Of a stretch of DNA of 64,000 bases, positions 50,481-59,610 are shown in pieces. The notes beneath the pieces were generated by a model, which made no database searches, was not told where the DNA came from, and worked only from the letters and a program-made list of their open reading frames with translations. Origin of the DNA: Xenophilus aerolatus (GTDB lineage Bacteria; Pseudomonadota; Gammaproteobacteria; Burkholderiales; Burkholderiaceae_C); NCBI GenBank assembly GCA_030418545.1, contig QAIB01000012.1:1-64000 (forward strand). The letters are read 5' to 3'. Numbering within the stretch: the first letter of the stretch is position 1; each line of letters starts with the position of its first letter. The position numbers were made by a program, and so were the translations under genes.

Positions 50481-51578
50481 CTAGAGCTTGAACGAGCGGG
50501 CCATGTCGATCACCGCTTTCTTGTCGAAGGCGTTGATGTCGTCGATGAGCTCGTTGGTGAACAGGCGGTTGGGGTCGCCCAGCTCGGCGGCCAGCTTCGG
50601 GTTCTTGCTGCTCTCGGCTGCCAGCTCGATGTTGGCCTTCCACTCGGCGAGCGACGAGGCGCCCATGCGCTGGTCCGGGTCGTCGGGGCGGCGCATCCAG
50701 CTGTTCTTGCGGTCCTTGAGGATGAAGTTCAGCTCCTTGCGCGCCTCTTCCAGGCTGCGGCCCTTGGGCTTGCTCTCGGGGTACACGGCCCAGTGCAGGT
50801 CGATCGCCGCGTCGAGGTTGGCGTTCGAGAAGATGGTCGACTTGGCGATGCCCTGGAACAGCGCCACCACGGCCTTCCGGTCCTCCTTGAGCAGCTTGCG
50901 CGGCACGCACAGCCAGCCCGAGCCCAGCTGGGCGAATTTCGGGGTCAGCGGCACGTATCGCAGCGGGGTGCCGACCAGCTCGATACGTGCGGTGGCGGTG
51001 TCGAAAGCCACCATCGCGTCCACGCGGTCGCCGTCGATCGCGGCACCGGCCGGCGCGCCGTCGCCGATGGCGATGTATTCGCATCGGTCGTCCTTCAGGC
51101 CCAGCTCGGCCAGCATGGCCTTGAGCACGACCACGCCAGCATCGCCCTGGCTGCGCACGCCGATGCGCTTGCCGGCCAGGTCGGCCACCGATTGGATCGG
51201 GCTGGAGGGCTTGACCACCACGGTGTTCGCGTTGCCGGGCAGCCATTTGTAGACGCTCACCAGATCGAGCGACGGGTCCTTCGCCATGGCAGGCAGCAGG
51301 ATGCCCGGCACCGCCGGCCCGAATTCGACGTGCCCGGCGCGCAGGCTCTGCAGGGCCTGGGTCATGCTGGACATGTTGACGTACTCCGGATCGACGCCGT
51401 TCGGCTTGTAGAAGTTCAGCCGCGGATGCTGCCCCGCGGTGACGAAGCTCTGCTGCGGGTCGTTGACGGCGGCGGTGTTCGCCAGCCTCATCAGCCGCAC
51501 GTTCTGCGCCAAGGCCGGCAGGCCGGCGCCCAGGCCGAGGGCGCCCAGGCCCAGACCGAAATCACGACGATTCAACAT
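50481..51578 (-). CDS. ABC transporter substrate-binding protein, NMT1-like
   Basis: 365-residue periplasmic receptor with a Tat-like start MLNRRDFGLGLGALGLGAGL (RRDF). The mature part has YVNMSSMTQALQSLRAGHVEFGPAVPG, LVSVYKWLPGNANTVVVKPSSPIQSVADLAGKRIGVRSQGDAG and GAPAGAAIDGDRVDAMVAFDT, typical of NMT1/SsuA-type receptors. It lies downstream of the permease and ATPase genes of the same importer. The ligand is probably the substrate of the neighbouring hydroxylase. It differs in sequence from the receptor at 22265. Confidence 0.9.
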   Translation of the reverse strand: MLNRRDFGLGLGALGLGAGLPALAQNVRLMRLANTAAVNDPQQSFVTAGQHPRLNFYKPNGVDPEYVNMSSMTQALQSLRAGHVEFGPAVPGILLPAMAKDPSLDLVSVYKWLPGNANTVVVKPSSPIQSVADLAGKRIGVRSQGDAGVVVLKAMLAELGLKDDRCEYIAIGDGAPAGAAIDGDRVDAMVAFDTATARIELVGTPLRYVPLTPKFAQLGSGWLCVPRKLLKEDRKAVVALFQGIAKSTIFSNANLDAAIDLHWAVYPESKPKGRSLEEARKELNFILKDRKNSWMRRPDDPDQRMGASSLAEWKANIELAAESSKNPKLAAELGDPNRLFTNELIDDINAFDKKAVIDMARSFKL

Positions 51579-51618
51579 GGCTCACTCCTTCACGAATGGA
51601 AAGCGGGGGGTGCGGCGG

Positions 51619-52524
51619 TCACACGCTGACCGTGCGCTGGGAGGTGTCGGCGGGCATCCAGTGCAGCACGCGGCGCTGGATGCGGCGCAGCACGTCGGTC
51701 ATCACGATGCCGATGACCGACAGCACCACGCACACCGCGAAGCTGCCGCCGGTGTCCGCCTGGGCTTCCATCTGCAGGATGAGCACGCCCAGCCCGGCCT
51801 GCGCGCCGACGAATTCGCCAACCACCGCCCCCACCACGCTGAAGGCGGCCGCCATGTTGAGCCCCGCGAAGATGTAGGGCAGCGCGCTGGGGAACTTGGC
51901 CTTGCGGAAGATCTGCCAGCGCGTGGCCGACAGGGAGCGCAGCAGGTCGATGCGGTCGGCGTCCACGGCCTTGAAGCCGGCGATGCTGGTCACCAGCACC
52001 GGGAAGAAGGTGAGCAGGCAGATGATCATCACCTTGGAGCCGATGCCGAAGCCCAGCCACACCACGATGATCGGCGCGATGGCCACCTTGGGCACGCTCT
52101 GCAGTGCCGCCACGTAGGGCTCCAGCAGGGCCTCCACCCTCGGCATCTGCGACACCACGATGCCGATGGCCAGGCCCACGCCGCTGCCGATGAGAAAGCC
52201 CAGCAGGATCTCGGCCACGGTCACGCCGCCGTGGTACCAGAAGCCGTCCTTCGCCATCGGGCCGGTGGCCAGGCCGCGCCAGAGTGCAACGGCGATGTCG
52301 CTGACCGGCGGCATCAGGTTCGCGGACACCTTGAACAGGCGCACGGCGCCTTCCCACGCGCCCAGCAGCACGACGAGCAGCAACAGCGACTGCACCCGCG
52401 TCGAGGCGAAAGGGTTGGCGCGGCGCCGGGGCCGGGTGGCGGGGCGCGGGACGGCGGCGGTGGCGTCGGCGGGCGCGGCGGCCTCGGGGACGGAAGCGTT
52501 GTTGGCGAGCATGGCGGTGGTCAT
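51619..52524 (-). CDS. ABC transporter permease, SsuC/TauC-like
   Basis: 301-residue inner-membrane permease. The N-terminal 50 residues are Ala-rich and polar, and then about six helices follow, beginning VQSLLLLVVLLGAWEGAVRL. The conserved stretch ALQSVPKVAIAPIIVVWLGFGIGSKVMII and the EAA-like loop LSATRWQIFRKAKFPSALPYIFAGLNMAAAFSVVGAVVGEFVGA assign it to the BPD family linked to NMT1 receptors. It is flanked by the ATPase and receptor genes of the same importer. One permease only is present here, unlike the importer at 23285-25653. Confidence 0.92.
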   Translation of the reverse strand: MTTAMLANNASVPEAAAPADATAAVPRPATRPRRRANPFASTRVQSLLLLVVLLGAWEGAVRLFKVSANLMPPVSDIAVALWRGLATGPMAKDGFWYHGGVTVAEILLGFLIGSGVGLAIGIVVSQMPRVEALLEPYVAALQSVPKVAIAPIIVVWLGFGIGSKVMIICLLTFFPVLVTSIAGFKAVDADRIDLLRSLSATRWQIFRKAKFPSALPYIFAGLNMAAAFSVVGAVVGEFVGAQAGLGVLILQMEAQADTGGSFAVCVVLSVIGIVMTDVLRRIQRRVLHWMPADTSQRTVSV

Positions 52525-52535
52525 GGAAGCCCCAG

Positions 52536-53332
<797 letters not shown>

Positions 53333-53336
<4 letters not shown>

Positions 53337-54124
53337 GGCTTGGCTCCTTCGGGACGGAGGAATCGGAGGATGTGCTGCGCCAGCACCTGCGGCGCCTGCA
53401 GTGCGGTGACATGGCCGACGCCGGGCAGCAGCACCGCATCGGAACTGCGGATGCGGCCGGCCATCGACAGGGTGACGCTCGGCGGCACCACGCGGTCGAG
53501 TTCCCCGGCCAGCACCAGCGTGGGCGCGACGATGTCGGCGACGCCGCGCTCGAGCGTGGTGCGCACCGTCTCGCCGCGCCGCAGCGAGCGTGCCGAGGCC
53601 GGCCGCGCGCCGGCGAAGAGGCGCCTCAGTTCGGGCCGCGTGCGCAGGAAGTCCTCGGGAAAGAACCAGGTCGCCAGTTCCTCGGCCGTGGCCGGCAACC
53701 CCGCACGCAGTTCGGCCAGGTGGCGCGCGTCCGGGCACAGCTCCTCGTAGGGCCGCGGCAATGGCCAGGTGCTGCCGAGCACGAGTTGGTCGACCGCACG
53801 CGGATGCAGCAAGGCCAGCGCCTGCGCCACACGGCCGCCGAAGGACGAGCCGAACACGTGGGCACGCCGGAAGCCCAGGGCCAGGATGAGCTGCTGCGCG
53901 TCGCGGGCCAGATCGGCGAGGGTGGAGGGACGCTCCGGTGCCTCGGTCTCGCCGCAATCGCGCTGGTCGTAGGCGATCACGGTGAAGTGGGGCGCGAGCA
54001 GCGGCACCAGCGCGGCGAACATCTGCCGCGAGGCCTCGGCCCCGTGCATCAGGAGCAGCGGATCGCCCTGGCCCTCGATGTCGAAGGCGACCCGCACCTC
54101 GCCGGCCTGCACGAAGCGCGTCAT
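53333..54124 (-). CDS. Alpha/beta hydrolase of the second catabolic module
   Basis: 263-residue cytoplasmic hydrolase starting MTRFVQAGEVRVAFDIEGQG. The fold marks are PLLLMHGAEASRQMF (oxyanion region), VIAYDQRDCGETEAPE, the nucleophile elbow VFGSSFGGRVAQ, acid Asp in LAGELDRVVP, and base His in GVGHVTALQAP. It resembles meta-cleavage (C-C bond) hydrolases and lactonases such as MhpC/CatD relatives. Its start overlaps the VOC gene stop, and its stop overlaps the ATPase start, so all three are coupled. The substrate is unknown; a ring-cleavage product or an enol-lactone is plausible. Confidence 0.9.
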
Positions 54125-54528
54125 GCCGCGACTCCCTCTTCCTGGTCCATCCAGAAAGTCATCTCGATGCGCAGGCCGCGCGGGTCGTGCAGGAAGAGCT
54201 GGTGGATCGCCCAGCCGGGGATCGGCGCCTCGGTGAAGGCGATGCCCGATGCGCGCAGATGGGTGCGCATCTCCTCGAGGCCGTGCGCGCGGAACGAGAT
54301 GTGGTCGACATGGCCGGTCGGCGGCTCCACCGGCATGTCGGCGCCCGCGAGGTGGGCGTAGAGGTGCACGATGGGCTGCCCGTCGGCGTACAGCCACGCA
54401 CCCGGCCCCGGGATGTCCGGTCGCGCCCCGACGGTCAGCCGCATCACGCGGGTATAGAAGTCGAGCAGCGGCGGCAGCTCCCCGGGGGTGCAGCGGATGG
54501 TGAAGTGATGCAGTGCGTGGACGGGCAT
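54121..54528 (-). CDS. VOC-fold (glyoxalase/dioxygenase superfamily) protein
   Basis: 135-residue protein starting MPVHALHHFTIRCTPGELP. His in ALHHFTIRC, His in VDHISFRA (near residue 76) and Glu in GLRIEMTF (near residue 122) supply plausible metal ligands. The spacing PLLDFYTRVMRLTVG, GAWLYADGQPIVHLY and LFLHDPRGLRIEMT is the usual beta-alpha-beta-beta-beta pattern. It is a single short pair of modules like the VOC gene at 21685. Translational overlap (ATGA) with the hydrolase gene suggests consecutive reactions. A ring-cleavage dioxygenase or an isomerase is possible. Confidence 0.83.
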   Translation of the reverse strand: MPVHALHHFTIRCTPGELPPLLDFYTRVMRLTVGARPDIPGPGAWLYADGQPIVHLYAHLAGADMPVEPPTGHVDHISFRAHGLEEMRTHLRASGIAFTEAPIPGWAIHQLFLHDPRGLRIEMTFWMDQEEGVAA

Positions 54529-54556
54529 GGCGCGGCTCCTCTCGTACCTGCCGCGC

Positions 54557-55129
54557 TCAGGCGGCGGCACCGGCGTCTGCCGGCTCGGTGGCGTCGAAGC
54601 GATAGCTCAGGCCGGGCGCGACCGGCACCCACCGCGCCGCCGCCAGCGCCAGCAGCCGGAACGCCAAGACCTGTTCCGGCTGCCACCGCGCGGCCGTGCC
54701 GAAGACGTTGAAGGTCGCGTAGCACAGCGGCCCCTGCATCAGCGGCACGTTGACCACGCTGCGCAGGCCGAAGGCGCGCATCTGGTCGAAATCGTCGAAG
54801 TACTTGGCCAGCGTCGCCTCGCCCTCGCCGATGAAGGGGCGGCCTTCGACGAACAGGCGCTGCGTCCAGCGCGTCAGGGTCTTGCGCTTGGCGCCGTTGA
54901 CCGGAAATGTGCCGGCGGCCGACGAATAGAAGCGGCGCAGCAGCACCTGGCCCGGCGCGTCGTCGACGCACGTCACGTTCTGCTGGATGCTGAAGATGCC
55001 GCCGCCGGCGATCCGGGCGCGGCGGGCGTCGATCTGCGACAGCGCCTGCGCCGCGTCGGCGGCACCCGCCAGCGTGTCGAGGAACTCTGCCGTGACAGGG
55101 GAGCGTGCGCTCGGTTCTTGGGTGTCCAT
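54557..55129 (-). CDS. GAF-domain protein heading the second catabolic operon
   Basis: 190-residue cytoplasmic protein starting MDTQEPSARSPVTAEFLDTL. Most of its length is a GAF-like fold: VLLRRFYSSAAGTFPVNGAKRKTLTRW, RPFIGEGEATLAKYFDDFDQMRAFGLRSVVNVPLM and LCYATFNVFGTAARW. There is no DNA-binding, kinase or cyclase domain. Family members in this arrangement accompany aromatic degradation genes. It may bind the substrate or a small ligand, and could modulate regulation or act as a storage protein. It is first in the operon and divergent from a LysR gene. Confidence 0.75.
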   Translation of the reverse strand: MDTQEPSARSPVTAEFLDTLAGAADAAQALSQIDARRARIAGGGIFSIQQNVTCVDDAPGQVLLRRFYSSAAGTFPVNGAKRKTLTRWTQRLFVEGRPFIGEGEATLAKYFDDFDQMRAFGLRSVVNVPLMQGPLCYATFNVFGTAARWQPEQVLAFRLLALAAARWVPVAPGLSYRFDATEPADAGAAA

Positions 55130-55197
55130 GCAAAAAGTCTAGGACCGTCGATTCACCAAAATGAAATAATTTCTGATGGACCGATAACTGGAGAGTT
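55130..55197. promoter_or_regulatory. Divergent promoter region of the second catabolic module
   Basis: 68 bp between the GAF-protein start and the LysR start. It contains an AT-rich core (ccaaaatgaaataatttc, about 55158-55175) in a GC-rich neighbourhood, suitable for promoter elements on both strands, and a LysR T-N11-A-like stretch is possible. No precise box can be assigned. Confidence 0.5.
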
Positions 55198-56175
55198 ATG
55201 GGCATGCCGAACGCGAAAGATCCCGCCAGCGAGCTGCAGCACGCACTGCTGTCACGCTTGAAGCTGCGGCAGCTGGCGCTGCTGCAGACCATCGACCGCC
55301 ACCGCTCGCTGGGCCGCGTCGCGGCCGAGATGCATCTGAGCCAGCCCGCGATCACGAAGGCGCTGCACGAGGTGGAAGACATCTTCGGCAGCACCCTGTT
55401 CACGCGCAGCAGTCGCGGGCTGTTGCCCACGCCGGCCGGCGATGCGGTGCTCGACTATGCGCGCCGGTGGCTTGCGGAACTGGAGGCCACGACGCGGGTG
55501 CTGACCTCGATCGAGGCGGGCCGCAGCGGCCGCCTGCGGCTGGGCCTGACGCAGCAGGTGCCGCAGCAGCTGATGTCGGCCGCGCTCACCCACCTGCTCG
55601 ACCGCTCGCCGCGCATCTCGGTGATGGTGCGCGAAGGCACGACGGACGAGCTGGTGGCGAACCTGCTGGCGCGCGAGATCGACTGCGCCATCGGCCGCTC
55701 CTACGATGGCGACGCGAGCGGGCTGGTGCAGCAGGCGATCTACGAGCAGGAGCCTTGCCTGATCGTCGGCGCGCGCAACGTGAAGCGCCTGTCGCGCGGC
55801 CCGCTGGACTGGGCCCGGCTCGCACAGCTCGACTGGATCCTGCCGCCGCCCAACACGCCGATGCGCCGGACCTACAACGCGGTCTTCGTCGGCGCGGGCG
55901 TGCAGCCGCCGATGCCCATCCTGGAGACCACCTCGCTGCGCGGCATCGAGATGGTGCTGCGCCAGGAGCCCAATGCCATCACGATCTTCGCCCGCGACGT
56001 CATGGAGGAAATGGAACGCGCCAGCGGCTGGGCCGCCCTGCCCTACCGGCTCAACTGGAACCTGCCGCCGGTCAGCTTCTTCACGCTCAAGGAACTCGAT
56101 GGCCACCCGACGGTGCGGGCCTTGCGCGAGGTGGTGGTCGCCACCGCCCGCCGCATGAAGCACCGGCCCGCCTGA
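55198..56175 (+). CDS. LysR-family transcriptional regulator, GbpR-like
   Basis: 325-residue regulator. The helix-turn-helix LKLRQLALLQTIDRHRSLGRVAAEMHLSQPAITKALHEVEDIFGSTLFTRSSRGLLPT lies at about residues 21-78, with a 20-residue N-terminal extension. The C-terminal effector domain has GTTDELVANLLAREIDCAIGRSYDG and ILETTSLRGIEMVLRQEPNAITIFARDVME. The group resembles GbpR/CbbR-like regulators of sugar and aromatic metabolism genes. It is divergent from the GAF-VOC-hydrolase-ABC-monooxygenase operon and is its likely activator. The effector is unknown. Confidence 0.9.
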   Translation: MGMPNAKDPASELQHALLSRLKLRQLALLQTIDRHRSLGRVAAEMHLSQPAITKALHEVEDIFGSTLFTRSSRGLLPTPAGDAVLDYARRWLAELEATTRVLTSIEAGRSGRLRLGLTQQVPQQLMSAALTHLLDRSPRISVMVREGTTDELVANLLAREIDCAIGRSYDGDASGLVQQAIYEQEPCLIVGARNVKRLSRGPLDWARLAQLDWILPPPNTPMRRTYNAVFVGAGVQPPMPILETTSLRGIEMVLRQEPNAITIFARDVMEEMERASGWAALPYRLNWNLPPVSFFTLKELDGHPTVRALREVVVATARRMKHRPA

Positions 56176-56253
56176 CGGCCGCCCGGTCGTCCTCTACGCG
56201 ACTGGCCGCCGCGCCGCGTTCCACTATGGTTCGGGCCAGGAGACTCGACACCC

Positions 56254-57075
56254 ATGGACATCCAGACCCCCACCCCACCGGCCGAAGGCTGCATCAGCAC
56301 CGAGGTGCGCGGCCACGTGCTGCTCATCGGCATCAACCGCCCGGCCAAGCGCAACGGCTGGACGCCGGCCATGTTCCGTCAGCTGGCCGAGGCGTACACC
56401 CGGCTGGACGACGACGACGCCTTGCGCGTGGGCGTGCTGCACGCCTTCGGCGACCATTTCACCGCCGGGTTGGACCTGCCGGTGATCTCCGAGTTCATGA
56501 AGGCCGGCGGCGTGGCCATCCCGGCCGACGGCACGCTGGTGGAGCCGCACAACATGGGCCAGCCGGGCTACCGCCGCCGCACCAAGCCGATGGTGGCGGC
56601 CGTGCAGGGCATCTGCTTCACGGTGGGCATCGAGCTCATGCTGGCGGCCGACATCACGGTGGCGGCCGACAACTGCCGCTTCTCGCAGCTGGAAGTGGCG
56701 CGCAACATCATGGCCTCGGGCGGCGCCACACTGCGCATGGCCGAGCGCGCCGGCATGGGCAATGCGATGCTGCACCTGCTCACCGCGGACGAGTTCGACA
56801 GCGCCGAGGCCTATCGCCTGAACTTCGTGCAGAAGGTGGTGCCGGCCGGCCAGCAGCTCGACGCCGCCTTCGCGATCGCCGAGCGCATTGCGGCCCAGGC
56901 GCCGCTTGCCGTGGTGGCCACGCGCCTGAACGTCGTCAAGGCGATCGAGCAGGGGCCGGTGGCCGCGACGGAGGACTTCGAGCCGGTCAAGCAGAAGCTG
57001 ATCTTCAGCGAGGATGCGGCCGAGGGCGTGCGCGCCTTCATCGAGAAGCGGCCGCCGCGCTTCACCGGTCGCTGA
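56254..57075 (+). CDS. Enoyl-CoA hydratase/isomerase (crotonase) family protein
   Basis: 273-residue crotonase starting MDIQTPTPPAEGCISTEVRG. Marks are INRPAKRNGWTPAMFRQLAEAY, the oxyanion segment AFGDHFTAGLDLPVIS and GICFTVGIELMLAADITVAADNCRFSQLEVARNIMASGG. The first acidic position is conserved (IELM). At the second, SQLEV stands where the usual PE motif lies, so activity may differ from a standard hydratase. An EKRPPRFTGR tail is typical. It lies 78 bp after the LysR gene on the same strand, which leaves open cotranscription with it. Confidence 0.9.
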   Translation: MDIQTPTPPAEGCISTEVRGHVLLIGINRPAKRNGWTPAMFRQLAEAYTRLDDDDALRVGVLHAFGDHFTAGLDLPVISEFMKAGGVAIPADGTLVEPHNMGQPGYRRRTKPMVAAVQGICFTVGIELMLAADITVAADNCRFSQLEVARNIMASGGATLRMAERAGMGNAMLHLLTADEFDSAEAYRLNFVQKVVPAGQQLDAAFAIAERIAAQAPLAVVATRLNVVKAIEQGPVAATEDFEPVKQKLIFSEDAAEGVRAFIEKRPPRFTGR

Positions 57076-57165
57076 GCGCCGGGCGTCCGCGCCAGGCACG
57101 GCCCGCTCCCGCGCCCCGGCGGCCGGCCGTCGGGGGCGCCTTCACAATCATCAGGAATCGCTCCC

Positions 57166-58500
57166 ATGCCCGCCTTTCGTCTCGCGGCCACCGCGGTGGC
57201 CGCGCTCTGCGCCGCTTTCATGAACACCACCACCGCCCAGTCCTCCGGCGTCACGCCGGCGCCGCTGCCCGACCCTGCCGCCACCTCGGTCCAGGCACTG
57301 GGCTGGATGCAGGGCTTCCCGCCGCCGCCGGACAGGCTCATCACCTTCGACGACCCGCGCGGCAACGTGTACCCGCGCACGCGCTGGACCTTCTCGCACA
57401 TCCGCGAGCTGGTGCCCACCGCCAACGTGTGGCGCGGCCCCGGCGCCGCGCAGGCCCTGCCCGCGGCCGCCACGCCGGTCGATCCCCGGCAGGTGCGCTT
57501 CAAGGCGCTCGGCAGCGGCGAGGACCTGGACTTCGAGCAGATGCTCGCACGCACCTACACCGACGGCATCCTCGTGCTGCACCGCGGGCAGGTGGTGCTC
57601 GAACGCTATGCCGGCGCGCTGACGCCGCAGCGGCCTCACCTCGCGATGTCGGTCACCAAGTCCTTCGTCGGCACGCTGGCGGCCATCCTCGTGGCCGAAG
57701 GCCAGCTCGACCCCGCCGCGCCCGTGACGCGCTACCTGCCCGAGATGGCCGGCACCGCCTATGGCGACGCCACGGTGCGCCAGGTGATGGACATGACCAT
57801 CGGCGTGAAGTACTCGGAGGACTATGCCAATCCCAAGGCCGAGGTCTGGGACTACGCCCGCGCCGGGGGCATGCTGCCGCAGGGCCCCGACTACGCGGGC
57901 CCGAAGACCTTCTACGACTTCCTCAAGACCCTGCAGAAGGACGGCGCGCATGGCGATGCCTTCGCCTACAAGACGGTCAACGCCGAGGTGCTGGCGTGGA
58001 TCCTGCGCCGCGCCAGCAACCAGTCCCTGGCCGAACTGCTGAGCCAGAAGATCTGGCAGCGCATCGGTGCCGAGCAGGATGCGTACTTCATGGTCGACCG
58101 CGTGGGCACCGAATCCGGCGGCGGCGGGCTCAACACCACGCTGCGCGACCTGGCGCGCTTCGGCGAGGCCATGCGCAACGGCGGCCGCGTGAACGGGCAG
58201 CAGGCGATCCCGGCGGCGGCCGTGGCCGAGATCGCGCGCGGCGGCGAGCGCGCCGCCTTCGCCAAGGCGGGCTACGCGCTGCTGCCCGGCTGGTCGTACA
58301 AGGACATGTGGTGGGTCACGCACAACGACCATGGCGCCTACATGGCGCGCGGCATCCATGGCCAGAGCATCTACATCGACCCGAAGGCCGAGACGGTGAT
58401 CGTGCGCTACGCCGCGCACCCGATCGCCGCGAACGCCGGCAATGACCCGCTCACGCTGCCGGCCTTTCACGCCATGGCCAGCGCATTGATGGCACGCTGA
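57166..58500 (+). CDS. Exported serine hydrolase, NylB/class C beta-lactamase-like
   Basis: 444-residue protein with a signal peptide (MPAFRLAATAVAALCAAFMN). The penicillin-recognising fold carries SVTK (Ser162 and Lys165) and a Tyr in AFAYKTVNAEVLAWILRRAS (Tyr268). The Ser-x-x-Lys/Tyr triad is that of class C beta-lactamases, DD-peptidases and esterases. GGGGLNTTLRDLARFGEAMRNGG and the DMWWVTHNDHGAYMARGIHGQSIYID end resemble 6-aminohexanoate-dimer hydrolase (NylB) relatives. It probably works in the periplasm on an ester, amide or lactone. Antibiotic resistance cannot be inferred. Confidence 0.87.
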   Translation: MPAFRLAATAVAALCAAFMNTTTAQSSGVTPAPLPDPAATSVQALGWMQGFPPPPDRLITFDDPRGNVYPRTRWTFSHIRELVPTANVWRGPGAAQALPAAATPVDPRQVRFKALGSGEDLDFEQMLARTYTDGILVLHRGQVVLERYAGALTPQRPHLAMSVTKSFVGTLAAILVAEGQLDPAAPVTRYLPEMAGTAYGDATVRQVMDMTIGVKYSEDYANPKAEVWDYARAGGMLPQGPDYAGPKTFYDFLKTLQKDGAHGDAFAYKTVNAEVLAWILRRASNQSLAELLSQKIWQRIGAEQDAYFMVDRVGTESGGGGLNTTLRDLARFGEAMRNGGRVNGQQAIPAAAVAEIARGGERAAFAKAGYALLPGWSYKDMWWVTHNDHGAYMARGIHGQSIYIDPKAETVIVRYAAHPIAANAGNDPLTLPAFHAMASALMAR

Positions 58501-58574
58501 GCACCGTGGACCGGCGCGGGCCGGCTCGTCTCCAGCCCGTCGGTCGTTACGAACGCTTTCAAGCGCACAGGTCA

Positions 58575-58609
58575 ATTAGATTGCGCACAATTTAATTGCT
58601 CGATAGAAT
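58575..58609 (+). promoter_or_regulatory. OhrR operator overlapping the ohrR promoter
   Basis: ATTAGATTGCGCACAATTTAAT (58575-58596) is a near-palindrome of the ATTG(N4)CAAT type bound by OhrR/MarR proteins. It overlaps a promoter with -35 TTGCGC (58581-58586), a 17-bp spacer and -10 TAGAAT (58604-58609). The transcription start would fall close to 58616-58617, at or next to the ohrR ATG, so the message may be leaderless. Binding would block RNA polymerase. Confidence 0.65.
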
Positions 58610-58616
58610 TTAGCCC

Positions 58617-59072
58617 ATGCACTCCACTCCGGACACCGCCGAACTGCTCAAGCTGGACAACCAGCTGTGCTTCGCGGTGTATTCCGCATCGCTGGCCATG
58701 ACCCGGCTCTACAAGCCGCAGCTGGACAAGCTGGGCCTCACCTACCCGCAGTACCTCGTCATGCTGGCGCTGTGGGAGGAAGACGGGCTCATGGTCTCGG
58801 CCCTGGGCGAGCGCCTCTCGCTCGACTCGGGCACGCTCACCCCGCTGCTCAAGCGGCTGGAGGCCAACGGCCTGGTGGCCCGGGTGCGCGACGTGGCCGA
58901 CGAGCGCTGCGTCCACATCACGCTGACGGCCGCGGGCCGCCGGCTCAAGGGCCGTGCAGCCGGCGTGCCGGCCTGCCTGCTCGCCGCCAGCGAATGCTCC
59001 ATCGACGAGCTGGTGACGCTGACGCGCCAGCTCCAGTCGCTGCGCGACCGGGTGCGCGCGGCAGCGGCCTGA
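58617..59072 (+). CDS. ohrR: Organic hydroperoxide-sensing MarR-family repressor OhrR
   Basis: 151-residue winged-helix repressor. Cys18 in KLDNQLCFAVYSAS is the peroxide-sensing residue of OhrR, and two Tyr (YS in FAVYS and YKPQLDKLGLTYPQY) fit the sensing network. The DNA-binding part is VSALGERLSLDSGTLTPLLKRLEANGLVARVRDVADERCVHITLT (about residues 60-105). A second group of Cys near residue 120-127 (PACLLAASECS) could supply the resolving thiol. The gene lies 53 bp upstream of ohr. A palindrome at 58575-58596 is the probable operator for autorepression. Confidence 0.95.
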   Translation: MHSTPDTAELLKLDNQLCFAVYSASLAMTRLYKPQLDKLGLTYPQYLVMLALWEEDGLMVSALGERLSLDSGTLTPLLKRLEANGLVARVRDVADERCVHITLTAAGRRLKGRAAGVPACLLAASECSIDELVTLTRQLQSLRDRVRAAAA

Positions 59073-59125
59073 CCTCATTTCTCCCCGCCAACCGGCATCT
59101 CTCAACCACCACCGAAGGAACGACC

Positions 59126-59554
59126 ATGACCACGCAACTCGACAAGGTTCTCTACACCGCCGAAGCCCACACCACGGGCGGCCGCGACGGCGGCGCCGGC
59201 AAGTCCAGCGACAGCGCGCTCGACGTCAAGCTCAACCCGCCCGGCTCGGGCAAGGCCGGCACCAATCCGGAACAGCTCTTCGCCGTCGGCTACTCGGCCT
59301 GCTTCATCGGCGCCATGAAGGCCGTCGCACCCAAGGTCGGCGTGAAGGTGCCGGAAGACGTGGCCGTCGACGCCAAGGTCTCCCTCGGCCCGACCAACGG
59401 TGGCGCCGCCTACGGCATCGCCGTCGTGCTGAACATCACGCTGCCCGGCCTGGACGCCGACGCCAAGAAGAAGCTGGTCGACACCGCCCACCAGGTGTGC
59501 CCGTACTCGAACGCGACGCGCGGCAACATCCCGGTCGAGCTCGTCATCGCCTGA
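59126..59554 (+). CDS. ohr: Organic hydroperoxide resistance peroxiredoxin-like protein Ohr
   Basis: 142-residue cytoplasmic thiol peroxidase that reduces organic hydroperoxides to alcohols. Peroxidatic Cys59 in FAVGYSACFIGAM and resolving Cys125 in AHQVCPYSNATRGN are both present. The N-terminal DKVLYTAEAHTTGGRDG holds the Arg that activates the catalytic Cys. AAGGAA precedes the ATG by seven bases. It is downstream of ohrR and probably derepressed by organic peroxides. A GC hairpin nine bases after the stop may terminate the message. Confidence 0.96.
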   Translation: MTTQLDKVLYTAEAHTTGGRDGGAGKSSDSALDVKLNPPGSGKAGTNPEQLFAVGYSACFIGAMKAVAPKVGVKVPEDVAVDAKVSLGPTNGGAAYGIAVVLNITLPGLDADAKKKLVDTAHQVCPYSNATRGNIPVELVIA

Positions 59555-59562
59555 CCGGCATC

Positions 59563-59578
59563 GGCCCCGGGCGGGGCC
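59563..59578 (+). terminator. Possible terminator hairpin after ohr
   Basis: GGCCCC-gggc-GGGGCC is a perfect 6-bp GC stem nine bases after the ohr stop, followed by gtccttcc rather than a T-run. The convergent LysR gene ends at 59611, so this may limit read-through. Confidence 0.4.
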
Positions 59579-59610
59579 GTCCTTCCAGGCCGCACCTGCG
59601 TGCAGGCCTC

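Noticed and set aside
55467-58445. 992-residue open frame spanning several genes
   Set aside because: Overlaps LysR, crotonase and serine hydrolase genes in another frame and has no domain content.
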